From: JALYGY01 sp963800975 | GTDB lineage: Bacteria > Actinomycetota > Rubrobacteria > Rubrobacterales > Rubrobacteraceae | Direction: 5' to 3' | DNA: 64,000 nucleotides | NCBI GenBank assembly: GCA_963800975.1 | Contig: CAWDDB010000008.1 | Coordinates: 186,001-250,000, forward strand | Shown here: in pieces, positions 51,428 to 60,320 of the stretch | How the letters are laid out: each line of letters opens with the position of its first letter | Numbering within the stretch: the stretch's first letter is position 1 | Position numbers and translations under genes: made by a program | Notes under the pieces: model-generated | Seen by the model: the letters and a program-made list of their open reading frames with translations, nothing else | The model's database searches: none | Told to the model about the DNA's origin: nothing

Positions 51428-53098
51428 CTAGAGCCTTCCCGACCGGAGAATGATACCGAGCAATATGGTGCCGAAGATCAGGGCCAGCGTGAAGCCCAGG
51501 AAGCTGACGATCGGGAAGTTGAAGTAGGGCACGCCCGGCCCGGACTCCTCGAAGGCCCCGAGCATGCACGAACCCAGGAGCAAGGCCGCCGTCACGAGCG
51601 CGAACACCAGCCGGTTGGCGAGCACGTCCACCCTGCCGATTAGCTCATCCAGGCCGTTGTGCCTGAGTCGCACCTCGAGCTCCCCGTCTGACACCTCGGT
51701 CAGGAGGAGCCGTATCTGCTCCGGAAAGTCCTCGGCGTAGCGAGCGTACTCGAAGGCCTTCTCGCGGACGCCATCGAGCAAAGCGTCGGGCTCGAAACGC
51801 TCGGCCAGCAGCCTGCGCGCGTACGGGCGGGCGATCTCGTAGACGTTGATCGTAGGGTCTATGGCCCGAGCCAGGCCTTCGGCCGTAACGAGCGCCTTCG
51901 TGAGAAGCGGGAATACGGGCGGTACCTGCAACCGGTACCGTCTCGCAAGCGAGATGAGCTCCGAAAGCGCCTGCCCGAGCGTTACCTCTCCGACCGAGAG
52001 GCCCGAGTACTTGTTCAGAAACTCGCGCAGATCTCGCACCAGATCGCCGCGCACCTCCGGCGAGAAGCGCACGCCGAGCGACTCGAGGCCCCGCAAAGCG
52101 CCCGCACCGTCGCGCTGCACGACCGCAATAAAGAGCCCAGAGAGGGCCTCTATGTCCCCTCGGCTCATGTAGCCGACCATGCCGAAGTCCAGGAGGGCCA
52201 GGTGACCTTCCGGTGTGAGAATCAGGTTGCCGGGATGCGGATCGCCGTGAAAGAAGCCGTCCTCGAAGGCCATCCTGAAGATGGCATCGGCCCCCATGGA
52301 CGCCACCCGCCGGCGTTCCGACGGGGTCAGGAGCAGCGGTCGGATGTCCCTGAAGCGCGTGCCCTCGATGTGTTGCAAGACCAGCACCCTGGTGGTCGAG
52401 TACTCCAGGTAGACACCCGGGATTACCACGGGCGTGTCCGCGAAGTTGGCCGCGAAACGGCGCGCGTTGGCGGCCTCGGCCGTGTAGTCGAGTTCGCGTC
52501 GGATGACCGCCTCGAACTCGGCGACCAGCCCACGTACGTCGATAAGGATCCTGCCCCCGAACCTGCTGTCCAGGAAGTTCGCGAAGTCGCGCATGAGCGC
52601 AAGATCGGACTCGACCCTGCGCTGCGCCTCCGGTCGCTGAACCTTGACCGCAACGACCTCCCCACCCACCAGCACGGCCCGGTGCACCTGGCCGATGCTC
52701 GCGGCTCCCAGCGGTACCGGATCGAAGCTCTCGAAAACCTCCTGCAGAGGCGCCCCGAGTTCCCGCTCGACTATCGCCTGCGCGATCCCCGGCGGCATTG
52801 GCTTCACCGTATCCTGTAGCTCCTGCAATTCCGCCAGCACGCCCTCTGGCAGGATGTCCGAGCGGGTGGACAGCACCTGGCCAAACTTGACGAAAGTCGG
52901 GCCGAGATCGTCGAGCGTGCGCCGGAGCCTGACGCCGAAGTTAGGGGCGAGGAACTCCTGCACCCCTTTTTTCTCTCGCCTGTCCCGCCGGACGTCGAAG
53001 ACGAACCCGAACCCGTGGCGGATCAGCACGCGCCCTATCTGGGAGAAGCGCCGAAGGCTGCTCGAGGAGGTCGTCGGTGAGACTGCTCCGTTGGCCAA
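51428..53098 (-). CDS. ABC1/UbiB-family atypical kinase
   Basis: 556 residues. KFGQVLSTRSDILP is the family KxGQ motif; GAASIGQVHRAVL is the alanine-rich nucleotide loop, VAVKVQRP the lysine, HGDPHPGNLIL the catalytic loop and LDFGMVGYMS the metal Asp. Two C-terminal membrane helices (LVFALVTAALLLGSCMLGAF, FLGFTLALIFGTILLGIIL) anchor it. UbiB relatives support isoprenoid quinone synthesis or lipid homeostasis; this organism presumably makes menaquinone, so the target is open. It is followed by the phasin-like gene upstream in the same transcript. Confidence 0.92.
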   Translation of the reverse strand: MANGAVSPTTSSSSLRRFSQIGRVLIRHGFGFVFDVRRDRREKKGVQEFLAPNFGVRLRRTLDDLGPTFVKFGQVLSTRSDILPEGVLAELQELQDTVKPMPPGIAQAIVERELGAPLQEVFESFDPVPLGAASIGQVHRAVLVGGEVVAVKVQRPEAQRRVESDLALMRDFANFLDSRFGGRILIDVRGLVAEFEAVIRRELDYTAEAANARRFAANFADTPVVIPGVYLEYSTTRVLVLQHIEGTRFRDIRPLLLTPSERRRVASMGADAIFRMAFEDGFFHGDPHPGNLILTPEGHLALLDFGMVGYMSRGDIEALSGLFIAVVQRDGAGALRGLESLGVRFSPEVRGDLVRDLREFLNKYSGLSVGEVTLGQALSELISLARRYRLQVPPVFPLLTKALVTAEGLARAIDPTINVYEIARPYARRLLAERFEPDALLDGVREKAFEYARYAEDFPEQIRLLLTEVSDGELEVRLRHNGLDELIGRVDVLANRLVFALVTAALLLGSCMLGAFEESGPGVPYFNFPIVSFLGFTLALIFGTILLGIILRSGRL

Positions 53099-53110
53099 GT
53101 TGGAAGCCGG

Positions 53111-53563
53111 CTAGCGGCCGGCGGTGCCCTCCGGCTCGTCGAGCGGAGGCTCGTCGGGAAGATCGGTCCCTACCGTCGGGCCCTCAGAATCGGTCACGCC
53201 CTCAGGGCCGCCGGCGGGCGGAGGGGCGCTGGGTGGAGCGGCTGGCCGGTCTTCGAGCATGCGTACCCGGTGCTCCAGCTGCTCAACGCGAAAGACCACA
53301 TCCTCGTAATCCTCTCGGGTCGGCACGCCGCCGCGCCTCAAGCCCTGCTGCACCGAGGCGTCAAGGAGCGAGCGGGCGCCGGCGGAGCGCTCGCGGGCGC
53401 GTCCGGCGACCTGATCCACCAGGGTCTTCCCCTCGTCGCGCTGGATGCGGCCCTGCTCGACGAGCCCGTCGACGACCTCTTCGATCCGCTCGCGCGTCGC
53501 GGCGGCGGCGCCTATCTGCAATAGGATCAAGCGCTCGAACGTCTCTCCGATGGTGCCGCGCAT
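53111..53563 (-). CDS. Phasin-like coiled protein
   Basis: 150 residues. The first ~100 are helical (GETFERLILLQIGAAAATRE, then IEEVVDGLVEQGRIQRDEGK) and match the poly(hydroxyalkanoate)-granule/phasin-like proteins often encoded beside UbiB homologs; a coiled coil (DVVFRVEQLEHRVRMLEDRP) and a Pro/Glu-rich disordered tail follow. Start ATG 53563. No PHA synthase gene is in the window, so a granule role is unproven; it may regulate the kinase downstream (12 nt away). Confidence 0.75.
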   Translation of the reverse strand: MRGTIGETFERLILLQIGAAAATRERIEEVVDGLVEQGRIQRDEGKTLVDQVAGRARERSAGARSLLDASVQQGLRRGGVPTREDYEDVVFRVEQLEHRVRMLEDRPAAPPSAPPPAGGPEGVTDSEGPTVGTDLPDEPPLDEPEGTAGR

Positions 53564-53697
53564 CTGCTACCTCCCGGTCGTGAAGTGAGCCTCAGACATG
53601 ATAACGCGTGGGCGCCCAAAGGGTGACAACGCCGAGGTGCCCGCGTTGGTAGCCCATGGTACAGTTGACCCGACGCAACCTCGTGGGAAGGGACCGA

Positions 53698-54916
53698 ATG
53701 CTCCGGACGAAGGCCAGCCCGTCCACCATCCACGGCGAGGTAGCTCCGGGGTTCGAAGGTGTAATGGAAGCCTTCAAAGAGAACTTCGAGCGGCGCAGGG
53801 AGTATGGCGCGGCATGCGCCGTCTACCACCGGGGCGAGAAGGTGGTAGACCTCTGGGGCGGCTACAGGGACCTTTCGAGCAGCGCCCCTTGGGAGGAAGA
53901 TACCCTTGTCCTGATGTTCTCGAGCACCAAAGGCGTGGCGGCGATGACGCTTGCGCTCGCCAACTCCCGTGGGCTGCTCGACTACGACGAGAAGGTTTCG
54001 ACCTACTGGCCCGAGTTCGGCCAGCAGGGCAAGCAGAACATAACGGTCAGGCAGCTTCTGGCGCACCAGGCTGGCATCTCCGTCGTCGACGAGACCCTCG
54101 AGCTCGAGGTGCTCTCGGATCGGGATCGGCTGTCCGAGGTTCTGGCGAGGCAGAGACCCCAGTGGGAGGTGGGATCCAAGCACGGATACCACCATTTCTG
54201 CCTCGGACTGTACCAGAGCGAGCTCATCCGCAGGGTCGACCCGCGGCACAGGAGCCTCGGCAACTACTTCAGGGAGGAGGTTGCCGAGCCGCTCGGCATC
54301 GAGTTCTACATCGGCCTCCCGCGCGACGTTCCAGACTCCCGGCTCGCCATCGTCGAGACCACCAGGCCCCTCGACGTGCTCTTGCACCTGCGCGAGGTGC
54401 CACTCATGTTCACGGCGGCGATCCTGTACCCGAGGTCGATGACCGCGCGCACTATGTCCAACCCGCCGATGGTCACCGGCAAAGCCACGGATTTCGACAG
54501 CAGAGACTCGCTGGCGGTGGAGATGCCTTCGGCCAACGGCATCGGGGAGGTTCGCGGCTTGGCCAAACTATACGGGGAGTTCGCCACCGGCGGTAAGGAG
54601 CTGGACATCTCTCAGGAGACGATGGACCGCGCTCGAGGCGCCGCCCGTCGATCCCACCTCAGGACTGCGGGATGTGGTGCTGCTCGGCGACACGTCGTAC
54701 TCGCTGGGCTTCCGAAAGCCGGCAGGCGGCTTCACCTTCGGCAGCAGTGGCAAGGCGTTCGGGATAGGCGGCATCGGCGGCTCGCTCGGGTACGCGGATC
54801 CCGACACGCAGATCGGCTTCGCCTACGCCATGACGAGGCCAGGGTTCAGGGTCTTCGACGACCCGCGGGCGCAAAACCTGCGCGACGCCCTCGCCGAGAG
54901 CCTGAAGAGGCTCTAG
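53698..54916 (+). pseudogene. Serine esterase/beta-lactamase-like hydrolase (family VIII), frameshifted
   Basis: ATG 53698 with GGAAGGG six bases upstream. Catalytic SxxK in MFSSTKGVAAM, the Tyr motif in KHGYHHFCLG, RQLLAHQAGIS and VWEVG-like WEVGSKHGY region fit EstB/class C-like esterases. At about 54628 the frame breaks; taking out one C from GACCGCGCTC restores TMDALEAPPVDPTSGLRDVV and then FGIGGIGGSLGYADPDTQIG (the third motif region), ending at 54916. Joined length about 405 residues, full size. An upstream ATG at 53656 has no ribosome site. As with the other three cases, one inserted base explains it. Confidence 0.82.
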
Positions 54917-55800
54917 GCCGAACGCGGGACCTGGCGGAGCCGGCCCGCCCTCCAGGCCTTGTACAACGCGAGGACTGGGGACGCGATAAAGATCGAGCTG
55001 TAGGTACCGGCGATGATCCCCACTAGGAGCGCGAAGGCGAAGTCGCCCAGGGTCGTCTCGCCGAAGATAAGCATCGCGGTAATCGGGATCACGGTGCACA
55101 ACGACGTGTAGATCGAACGCCTCACGACCTGCCGGATAGAGGCGTTCACGGTCTCGTCGAAGCGGCGGCGGTTGTAGCCGACCGTTGGCACGTTCTCCCT
55201 GATCCGGTCGAAGATGATGATGGTGTCGTAGAGCGAGTATCCGAGCACGGTCAAGACGGCGACCACGGTCACCAGGGTGACCTCCCGCCCGACGATGGCG
55301 TAGAAGCCCACCGTGAGGAGGATGTCGTGCACCAGGGCGGCCATCGCCGCGAGGGCGAAGGCGAACTCGAACCTGACGCTTATGAAGGCCACGATGACGA
55401 GCAACGCGGCAGCCACCGCCTGCAGCGCCTGATCCCGCACCTGACCGCCGAAAGTCGGGCTGACGCTCTGGACGCTCACCTCAGCCCCGAGCGCCTCGCT
55501 CAGGGCGTCCCTGACCTGCGCCCGCTCCGCCACGTCGAGCACAGGCGTCCGCACCTCCCAGCCCTGGTCCGCGGTCTGGATCACTGCGTCTCCCGCCACG
55601 TTTTCGGGGAGCGCATCCCTGACTTCGCCCTCGGTAAGCTGCGTGTCCGGGTTGGCCGCGGTGAATTTCGATCCGCCCTCGAAGTCGATGCCGAAGTTGA
55701 GGTTGCCAAGAGCGATCGCAGCGACCCCGGCCAGCAGCAGGACGCCCGAGATGGCGAACCACAACCGCCACCGGCCAACAAAGTCCAGCGTCGGAAACAC
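54913..55800 (-). CDS. secF: Protein translocase subunit SecF
   Basis: 295 residues with six membrane segments. N-terminal WLWFAISGVLL-type helix and NFGIDFEGGSKF, a periplasmic domain (about 35-125), then helices with FALAAMAALVHDILLTVGFY, VAVLTVLGYSLYDTIIIFDR and RSIYTSLCTVIPI. SecDF uses the proton gradient to pull proteins out of SecYEG. Gene is 4 nt downstream of secD. No yajC is next to it. Confidence 0.95.
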   Translation of the reverse strand: MFPTLDFVGRWRLWFAISGVLLLAGVAAIALGNLNFGIDFEGGSKFTAANPDTQLTEGEVRDALPENVAGDAVIQTADQGWEVRTPVLDVAERAQVRDALSEALGAEVSVQSVSPTFGGQVRDQALQAVAAALLVIVAFISVRFEFAFALAAMAALVHDILLTVGFYAIVGREVTLVTVVAVLTVLGYSLYDTIIIFDRIRENVPTVGYNRRRFDETVNASIRQVVRRSIYTSLCTVIPITAMLIFGETTLGDFAFALLVGIIAGTYSSIFIASPVLALYKAWRAGRLRQVPRSA

Positions 55801-55804
55801 CGCC

Positions 55805-57271
55805 CTAACGCCCCTTCCCCTGGATCTCGGCCTTAGGGACGCCCATCATCCCGGCCGAGAGGTGGAACCCGCGACTCGATACCACCCCGAGGAGCGCACG
55901 GGTAACCACGATGGCCGTGAACATGCTCAGGACCACGCCGATGCACAGCAGCACCGCGAAACCGCGCACCGACCCGCTCGAGAGCGCGAACAGGATGAAC
56001 GCGGTGATGAGGGTGGTCACGTTTCCGTCGAGGATCGCCCGGAAGCCCTTGCGGTAACCCGTCTGGACGGCCGTACGGGGCGTCTTGCCGCGCCGGATCT
56101 CCTCCTTGATGCGCTCGAAGATCACGATGTTCGCGTCGGCCGCAACCCCGATGCTGAGCACGACACCGGCGATGCCTGGCAGCGTCAGGGTTACCGGGAT
56201 CGCCACGATAAGCCCCCAGAGCAGGAAGGCGAAGACGACAAGCGCGAGGTCGGCCACCACCCCGAGCACCCGGTAGACCGCTACCAGGAACAGCAGCACC
56301 AGCGCCAACCCCACGAGCGCCGCGAAGAGCCCGCTCCGGAGCGACTCCGCGCCGAGGGTAGGACCTATGGTCGTCACCGAGAGCACGCGCATGTTTACCG
56401 GCAGCGCCCCGGTCTGGAGCACGATCTCCAGCTCCCTTGCCTCCTCTTCCGGCAACCCGGTAGGTGAGGCGTCGTTGTTGATCGAGACATTACCCCCGAC
56501 GATGCTCTCCTGCACGGTCGGGGCGCTAATGACGTCGTTGTCGAGGACTATGGCCAGGCGCCCGGCACCCGGCTGCCCCGCGGCCAGGGCGTTTTCAGCG
56601 ATACTGCCAGAAAGGTCCGCGAACTGCCCGGCCCCCTCACGCGTGAACTCCATCGTGACTTCGATCTTGCCGGCCTGGTCGCGCCCCATGGTGGCGCTGT
56701 CCAGGGCCCCACCCGTGATGGACGGCTGCTCGCTTACCACGTACCCTGCGACGTAGGTACCGTCGCCGGCCGGCGAGGGGCTTTCCTCGAAGAGTACTTT
56801 GGTCTCCCCCGCTTCGAAGGCGTCGTCCTGCCGCAAGTCCTCTTCTAGCTCGGCCTTGGTCTCCTCGATATCCTCCTGCGGTACGGACACCTGCTCCTCG
56901 AAGGCGAGGACCTCGTAGAAGCCGAGCTGGGCCGTGCGGCCTATCACCTCGACCGCCCTCTGGTCATCGGTTATGCCGGGGATGTTGACCACGACCTGGT
57001 TCTGGCCCTGAACCTGTATCTCGGGCTCCGTCACCCCGAGGCTGTCCACCCGCTCCCGGATCACCTCGACCGCCTGGTCCATCTCCTCGCGTGTAACCTG
57101 GCTACCGTCCGTCTGGTAGCCTTCGAGCTGCACGCTTACCCCGCCCTCCAGATCCAGGCCGAGCTGCGTAGCCTCGGACACGGGCTGGCGGAAGAAGATG
57201 AGATACGCAGAGATCCCGATGAGCACGACCACGAGGCCGAGCACGATCAGATTGTTTCTTCGGCTTCCCAT
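55805..57271 (-). CDS. secD: Protein translocase subunit SecD
   Basis: 488 residues, six membrane segments (one N-terminal, five C-terminal). LGLDLEGGVSVQLEG follows the first helix; GQNQVVVNIPGITDDQRAVE and the P1 periplasmic domain; FTREGAGQFADLSGSI; then NITVVGPTLGAESL-like VTTIGPTLGAESLRSGL, ADANIVIFERIKEEIRRGKT (the conserved Asp in the fourth helix) and GVVLSMFTAIVVTRALL. ATG at 57271 follows a TATAAT box by 8 nt and has no ribosome site. Confidence 0.95.
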   Translation of the reverse strand: MGSRRNNLIVLGLVVVLIGISAYLIFFRQPVSEATQLGLDLEGGVSVQLEGYQTDGSQVTREEMDQAVEVIRERVDSLGVTEPEIQVQGQNQVVVNIPGITDDQRAVEVIGRTAQLGFYEVLAFEEQVSVPQEDIEETKAELEEDLRQDDAFEAGETKVLFEESPSPAGDGTYVAGYVVSEQPSITGGALDSATMGRDQAGKIEVTMEFTREGAGQFADLSGSIAENALAAGQPGAGRLAIVLDNDVISAPTVQESIVGGNVSINNDASPTGLPEEEARELEIVLQTGALPVNMRVLSVTTIGPTLGAESLRSGLFAALVGLALVLLFLVAVYRVLGVVADLALVVFAFLLWGLIVAIPVTLTLPGIAGVVLSIGVAADANIVIFERIKEEIRRGKTPRTAVQTGYRKGFRAILDGNVTTLITAFILFALSSGSVRGFAVLLCIGVVLSMFTAIVVTRALLGVVSSRGFHLSAGMMGVPKAEIQGKGR

Positions 57272-57279
57272 CGTGTCGG

Positions 57280-57285
57280 ATTATA
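57280..57285 (-). promoter_or_regulatory. TATAAT -10 box for a near-leaderless secD transcript
   Basis: Perfect TATAAT on the minus strand, 8 nt before the secD ATG. The spacing puts the first transcribed base within one or two nucleotides of the start codon. No -35 is evident. Confidence 0.5.
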
Positions 57286-57337
57286 ACTTGTCTGCTAGCG
57301 AGGCTTCAGGCATCGGGCAGCGCCCGCAGCCTGGGGC

Positions 57338-58444
57338 CTAGCTACCGGCGAAGCGGGAGATCCAGGCCCGAGCCCACGCCTGGTAGCCGCCGCGCAAGAT
57401 TTGCTCGCGTGCCACGCGACACAGCTCGACCGTGAAGCGCACGTTGTGGAAGGTTAACAGGCGGTGCCCGAGCAGCTCGTCCTCGCGCACCAGGTGAGCC
57501 AGGTAGGCCCGACTGTAGCCCGTGCAAGTCTCGCAGGGGCACTCGGCGTCGAGGGGCCCGAGATCTTTGCGGTGCGCGGCGTTTCTCAGGTTGATGCGGC
57601 CGTCAGGCGTGAGCGCGGAGCCGTGACGGGCGAGCCGGGTCGGCAGCACGCAGTCGAACATGTCCACCCCAAGCCCAATGACCTCCAGGATCCCGACGGG
57701 ATCTCCTATCCCCATAAAGTAGCGCGGCGCGTCGGGCGGGAGCATCGGCGCTGTGTCCGCGAGAATCTCCAGCATCTGCTCTCGCGGCTCGCCAACGGAG
57801 AGCCCCCCGACCGCGTATCCTGGGAACCCTATCTCCGCCGTTCGCTGCAGGCTCTCCTCCCGCAGGTCGGGGAAGAGGCCGCCCTGCACGATCCCGAACA
57901 GGACCTGGTCTTCCCTCCCGTGCGCCTCTTTACACCGCTCGGCCCACCGTGCCGTCCGCCTCAGGGACTGCGCGTGGTATTCCCGGGTGGCGTTGGCTGG
58001 CGGACACTCGTCCAGCACCATCGCGATGTCGGCCCCGAGCCACTCCTGAACTCGCGTCGTGAGCTCAGGGGTGAAGACATGCGGCGATCCATCGTAAACG
58101 GAGGCGAACTCAACGCCACTCTCGGAGATCCTGCGGGTGTCCGCGAGCGAAAAGACCTGGTAGCCGCCCGAATCCGTCAGCATCGGCCCGTCCCACCCGG
58201 AAAACGCGTGGAGCCCACCGGCCGCCCGGATCAGGTCGGGACCAGGCCTCAGGTACAGATGGTAGGTGTTGCCCAGCACAATACCCGCGCCCATCGCTCG
58301 GAGATCTCCCGGCGTAAGGCCCTTTACCGTCCCTTTGGTACCGACGGGCATGAAGGTAGGCGTCTCGACCGCGCCGCGCGGCGTTCGCAGCGCGCCGGCT
58401 CGTGCCTCGCCGTCTCGCGCCACAACCTCTATGGATACCGGCAC
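57338..58444 (-). CDS. tgt: Queuine tRNA-ribosyltransferase (Tgt)
   Basis: 368 residues. Inserts the queuosine precursor preQ1 into the wobble G of tRNA. GTPTFMPVGTKGTVKGL-type N-terminus (TFMPVGTKGTVKG), substrate Asp in LTDSGGYQVFSL, the nucleophile region FDCVLPTRLARHG, and zinc CPCETCTGYSRAYLAHL (CxCxxC with the distal His). Directly followed by queA upstream in the transcript, 2 nt apart. A roughly 66-nt gap separates it from secD. Confidence 0.95.
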   Translation of the reverse strand: MPVSIEVVARDGEARAGALRTPRGAVETPTFMPVGTKGTVKGLTPGDLRAMGAGIVLGNTYHLYLRPGPDLIRAAGGLHAFSGWDGPMLTDSGGYQVFSLADTRRISESGVEFASVYDGSPHVFTPELTTRVQEWLGADIAMVLDECPPANATREYHAQSLRRTARWAERCKEAHGREDQVLFGIVQGGLFPDLREESLQRTAEIGFPGYAVGGLSVGEPREQMLEILADTAPMLPPDAPRYFMGIGDPVGILEVIGLGVDMFDCVLPTRLARHGSALTPDGRINLRNAAHRKDLGPLDAECPCETCTGYSRAYLAHLVREDELLGHRLLTFHNVRFTVELCRVAREQILRGGYQAWARAWISRFAGS

Positions 58445-58446
58445 CC

Positions 58447-59451
58447 CTACCGCGCTCGGCCCCCGTTCAGGATTAGCATGGCGTCTCCAAAGGAGTAGAA
58501 GCGGTAGCGTTCCTGGACCGCCACCCTGTAGGCCTCACGCAGCAGGTCCACGCCACCGAAGCTCATCACCATCGCGAGCAGCGTCGAGCGCGGGAGGTGG
58601 AAGTTGGTGATCAGGGCCTCGACCCGCCGCCAACCGTAGCCGGGGTAGATGAAGAGGCTGGATTCGCCTTCGCGCTCGCCGGTCTCGGCCCACGTCTCGA
58701 GCGTGCGGGCCACGGTGGTCCCGGCTGCCACAACCCTCCGCGCCCCCTGCACGACCCGCACGGCCTCCTCCGGCACGACGTAGCGCTCGGCATGCATAGT
58801 GTGCTCTTCGAGCTTCTCCACGCGGATCGGGGCGAACGTCCCCGTTCCCACGTGCAGCGTTACGCGTGCTATGCGGGCATTGGCTTCAACTACGCCTTCG
58901 AGCACCTCCTCGGTAAAGTGAAACCCGGCCGTTGGGGCCGCGGCCGAGCCGGGATTGCGAGCGTACACGGTCTGGTAGGCTTGCTCGGCCTGCGCGCTCG
59001 GCTGTATGTAAGGTGGGAGCGGCGCCCGTCCGCACCGCTCCATCGTGCCCCGCAGGTTGCTGCCGTCCACCACCCAGCGTCCTTCGCCCAGGCTCTCCAG
59101 GATACGAACCTCCTCGCCCCCGGCGTCGACCGTCATCCCAGCCCTCAGGCGCTTGCTCGGCCTGGCGAGTGCCTCCCAAGTCCCGCCGAGGTCCCGCAAG
59201 AAGAGCAGCTCGACCTTGCCCCCGCCCGGCCTCAGGGCAAGAACCCGCGCGGGGAGCACCTTCGTCTCGTTCAGGACCAGGGCGTCGCCGCTGCGCAGCA
59301 AGGCGGGCAGCTCACGGAACACGTGGTGGGATATGGTGCCTGCTCTAGCATCGAGCACCATGAGGCGCGAGGCGTCGCGCGGCTCGGCAGGAGACTGGGC
59401 GATCAACCCCTCCGGCAACGCGTAGTCAAGGTCCGAGCTGAGCACGGACAA
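58447..59451 (-). CDS. queA: S-adenosylmethionine:tRNA ribosyltransferase-isomerase (QueA)
   Basis: 334 residues; adds the epoxy-cyclopentane unit from SAM to preQ1-tRNA. Seen are DYALPEGLIAQSPAEPRDAS, LVLNETKVLPARV, PLPPYIQPSAQAEQAYQTVY, PTAGFHFTEEVLEGV, HVGTGTFAPIRVE and ITNFHLPRSTLLAMVMSF, the family hallmarks. tgt and queA together make the tRNA queuosine branch; queC-F are not in the window. Confidence 0.95.
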   Translation of the reverse strand: MSVLSSDLDYALPEGLIAQSPAEPRDASRLMVLDARAGTISHHVFRELPALLRSGDALVLNETKVLPARVLALRPGGGKVELLFLRDLGGTWEALARPSKRLRAGMTVDAGGEEVRILESLGEGRWVVDGSNLRGTMERCGRAPLPPYIQPSAQAEQAYQTVYARNPGSAAAPTAGFHFTEEVLEGVVEANARIARVTLHVGTGTFAPIRVEKLEEHTMHAERYVVPEEAVRVVQGARRVVAAGTTVARTLETWAETGEREGESSLFIYPGYGWRRVEALITNFHLPRSTLLAMVMSFGGVDLLREAYRVAVQERYRFYSFGDAMLILNGGRAR

Positions 59452-59453
59452 GC

Positions 59454-59672
59454 CTAGCGCCGCAGGAACAGGTTAAGCAGGATCGTGCCGAGCACGGAGA
59501 GCAGTATCATCAGCGCGACGGGGAAGTAGATGGTGAAGTTGCCACGCCTGAACACCAGATCACCAGGCAGACGGTCGAGCCCGAGGCGACCGAGTACCAG
59601 GAACGCGCCTCCAAGCACGAGAAACAGGATCGCCACCCCGATCATGATCCTGCCGATGCCCTCGATGCTCAC
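59454..59672 (-). CDS. DUF2905 small membrane protein
   Basis: About 72 residues with two membrane helices (RIMIGVAILFLVLGGAFLVL and PVALMILLSVLGTILLNLF) around a conserved loop RLPGDLVFRRGNFTIYFP. This is the DUF2905 family, widely encoded next to queA/tgt/ruvB, with unknown function. ATG at 59678 abuts a TAGAAT box; GTG 59672, six bases after it, is the likelier (leaderless) start. Confidence 0.85.
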   Translation of the reverse strand: MSIEGIGRIMIGVAILFLVLGGAFLVLGRLGLDRLPGDLVFRRGNFTIYFPVALMILLSVLGTILLNLFLRR

Positions 59673-59678
59673 TTGCAT

Positions 59679-59684
59679 ATTCTA
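59679..59684 (-). promoter_or_regulatory. -10 box (TAGAAT) for the DUF2905-queA-tgt transcript
   Basis: TAGAAT ends directly before the annotated-type ATG and six nt before a GTG in the same frame, the same spacing as at rel and EamA. It suggests a leaderless start at the GTG. Confidence 0.4.
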
Positions 59685-59758
59685 TTGGTGGTGCCGGGAA
59701 TGTCCACAGAGCACGCCTCGGCAACCCGCTCCGCGAAGGTCCCCTGCTATAGCGCCGT

Positions 59759-59775
59759 CCGGGTCCAGAACCCGG
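59759..59775 (-). terminator. Short hairpin downstream of the VOC gene
   Basis: CCGGGT and ACCCGG form a 6-bp stem with a 5-base loop just after the stop of the VOC gene on the minus strand. No U-tract follows, so termination efficiency is doubtful. Confidence 0.3.
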
Positions 59776-59788
59776 CGGAAACGAATTG

Positions 59789-60298
59789 CTAACGGTCGTG
59801 GAGTTCGCTGAGAAGATTCTCGATATCGAGCGGACGGGTATCCATCGCGAGGTTGCCCTCGGCGTCGCGCGGCCACCTTTCCTGCTCGCGATCCCGGTAC
59901 AGCTCGACGCCGTTACCGTCGGGGTCGCGCAGGTAAAGCGCTTCGGAGACGCCGTGGTCCGAGGCCCCGTCGAGCGGGTACCTGGCGTCCAGGAGCCAGC
60001 GCAGGGCCTGCGCGAGTTCTCGCCGCTCCGGGTACAGGATGGCGAGGTGGAAGAGGCCGGCGGCGTTGCGCGGGGCGGGTGCCGCGTTCTTGCTCATCCA
60101 GGTGTTGAGGCCGATGTGGTGGTGGTAGCCGCCCGCAGACAGAAAGACTGCCTCTTCGCCGTACCACTGGGTCACCCCGAAGCCGAGAATATCCCGGTAG
60201 AAGCCCAGGGCGCGTTCGATGTTCGCCACCTTCAGGTGTACGTGCCCGATGCGGGTCCTCGAATCCACCACGCGGCGGGAGCGTTTTTCGGTCTCCAT
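59789..60298 (-). CDS. VOC-family protein (CatE/extradiol dioxygenase N-domain-like)
   Basis: 169 residues, single chain with a complete set of likely metal ligands: His in IGHVHLKVANIE, His in GGYHHHIGLNTW and Glu in GNGVELYRDRE. LGFYRDILGFGVTQWYG and LRDPDGNGVELYRD are typical of catechol 2,3-dioxygenase-like VOC proteins (Bacillus CatE). Start ATG 60298 with AGGAGG. It is 22 nt downstream of the EamA gene, so probably co-transcribed with it. Substrate unknown. Confidence 0.85.
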   Translation of the reverse strand: METEKRSRRVVDSRTRIGHVHLKVANIERALGFYRDILGFGVTQWYGEEAVFLSAGGYHHHIGLNTWMSKNAAPAPRNAAGLFHLAILYPERRELAQALRWLLDARYPLDGASDHGVSEALYLRDPDGNGVELYRDREQERWPRDAEGNLAMDTRPLDIENLLSELHDR

Positions 60299-60320
60299 CC
60301 CTGTCGCCTCCTTCTGTCCC

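Noticed and set aside
55643..56467. Plus-strand frames opposite secD/secF
   Set aside because: Antisense to well-conserved translocase genes; no ribosome sites.
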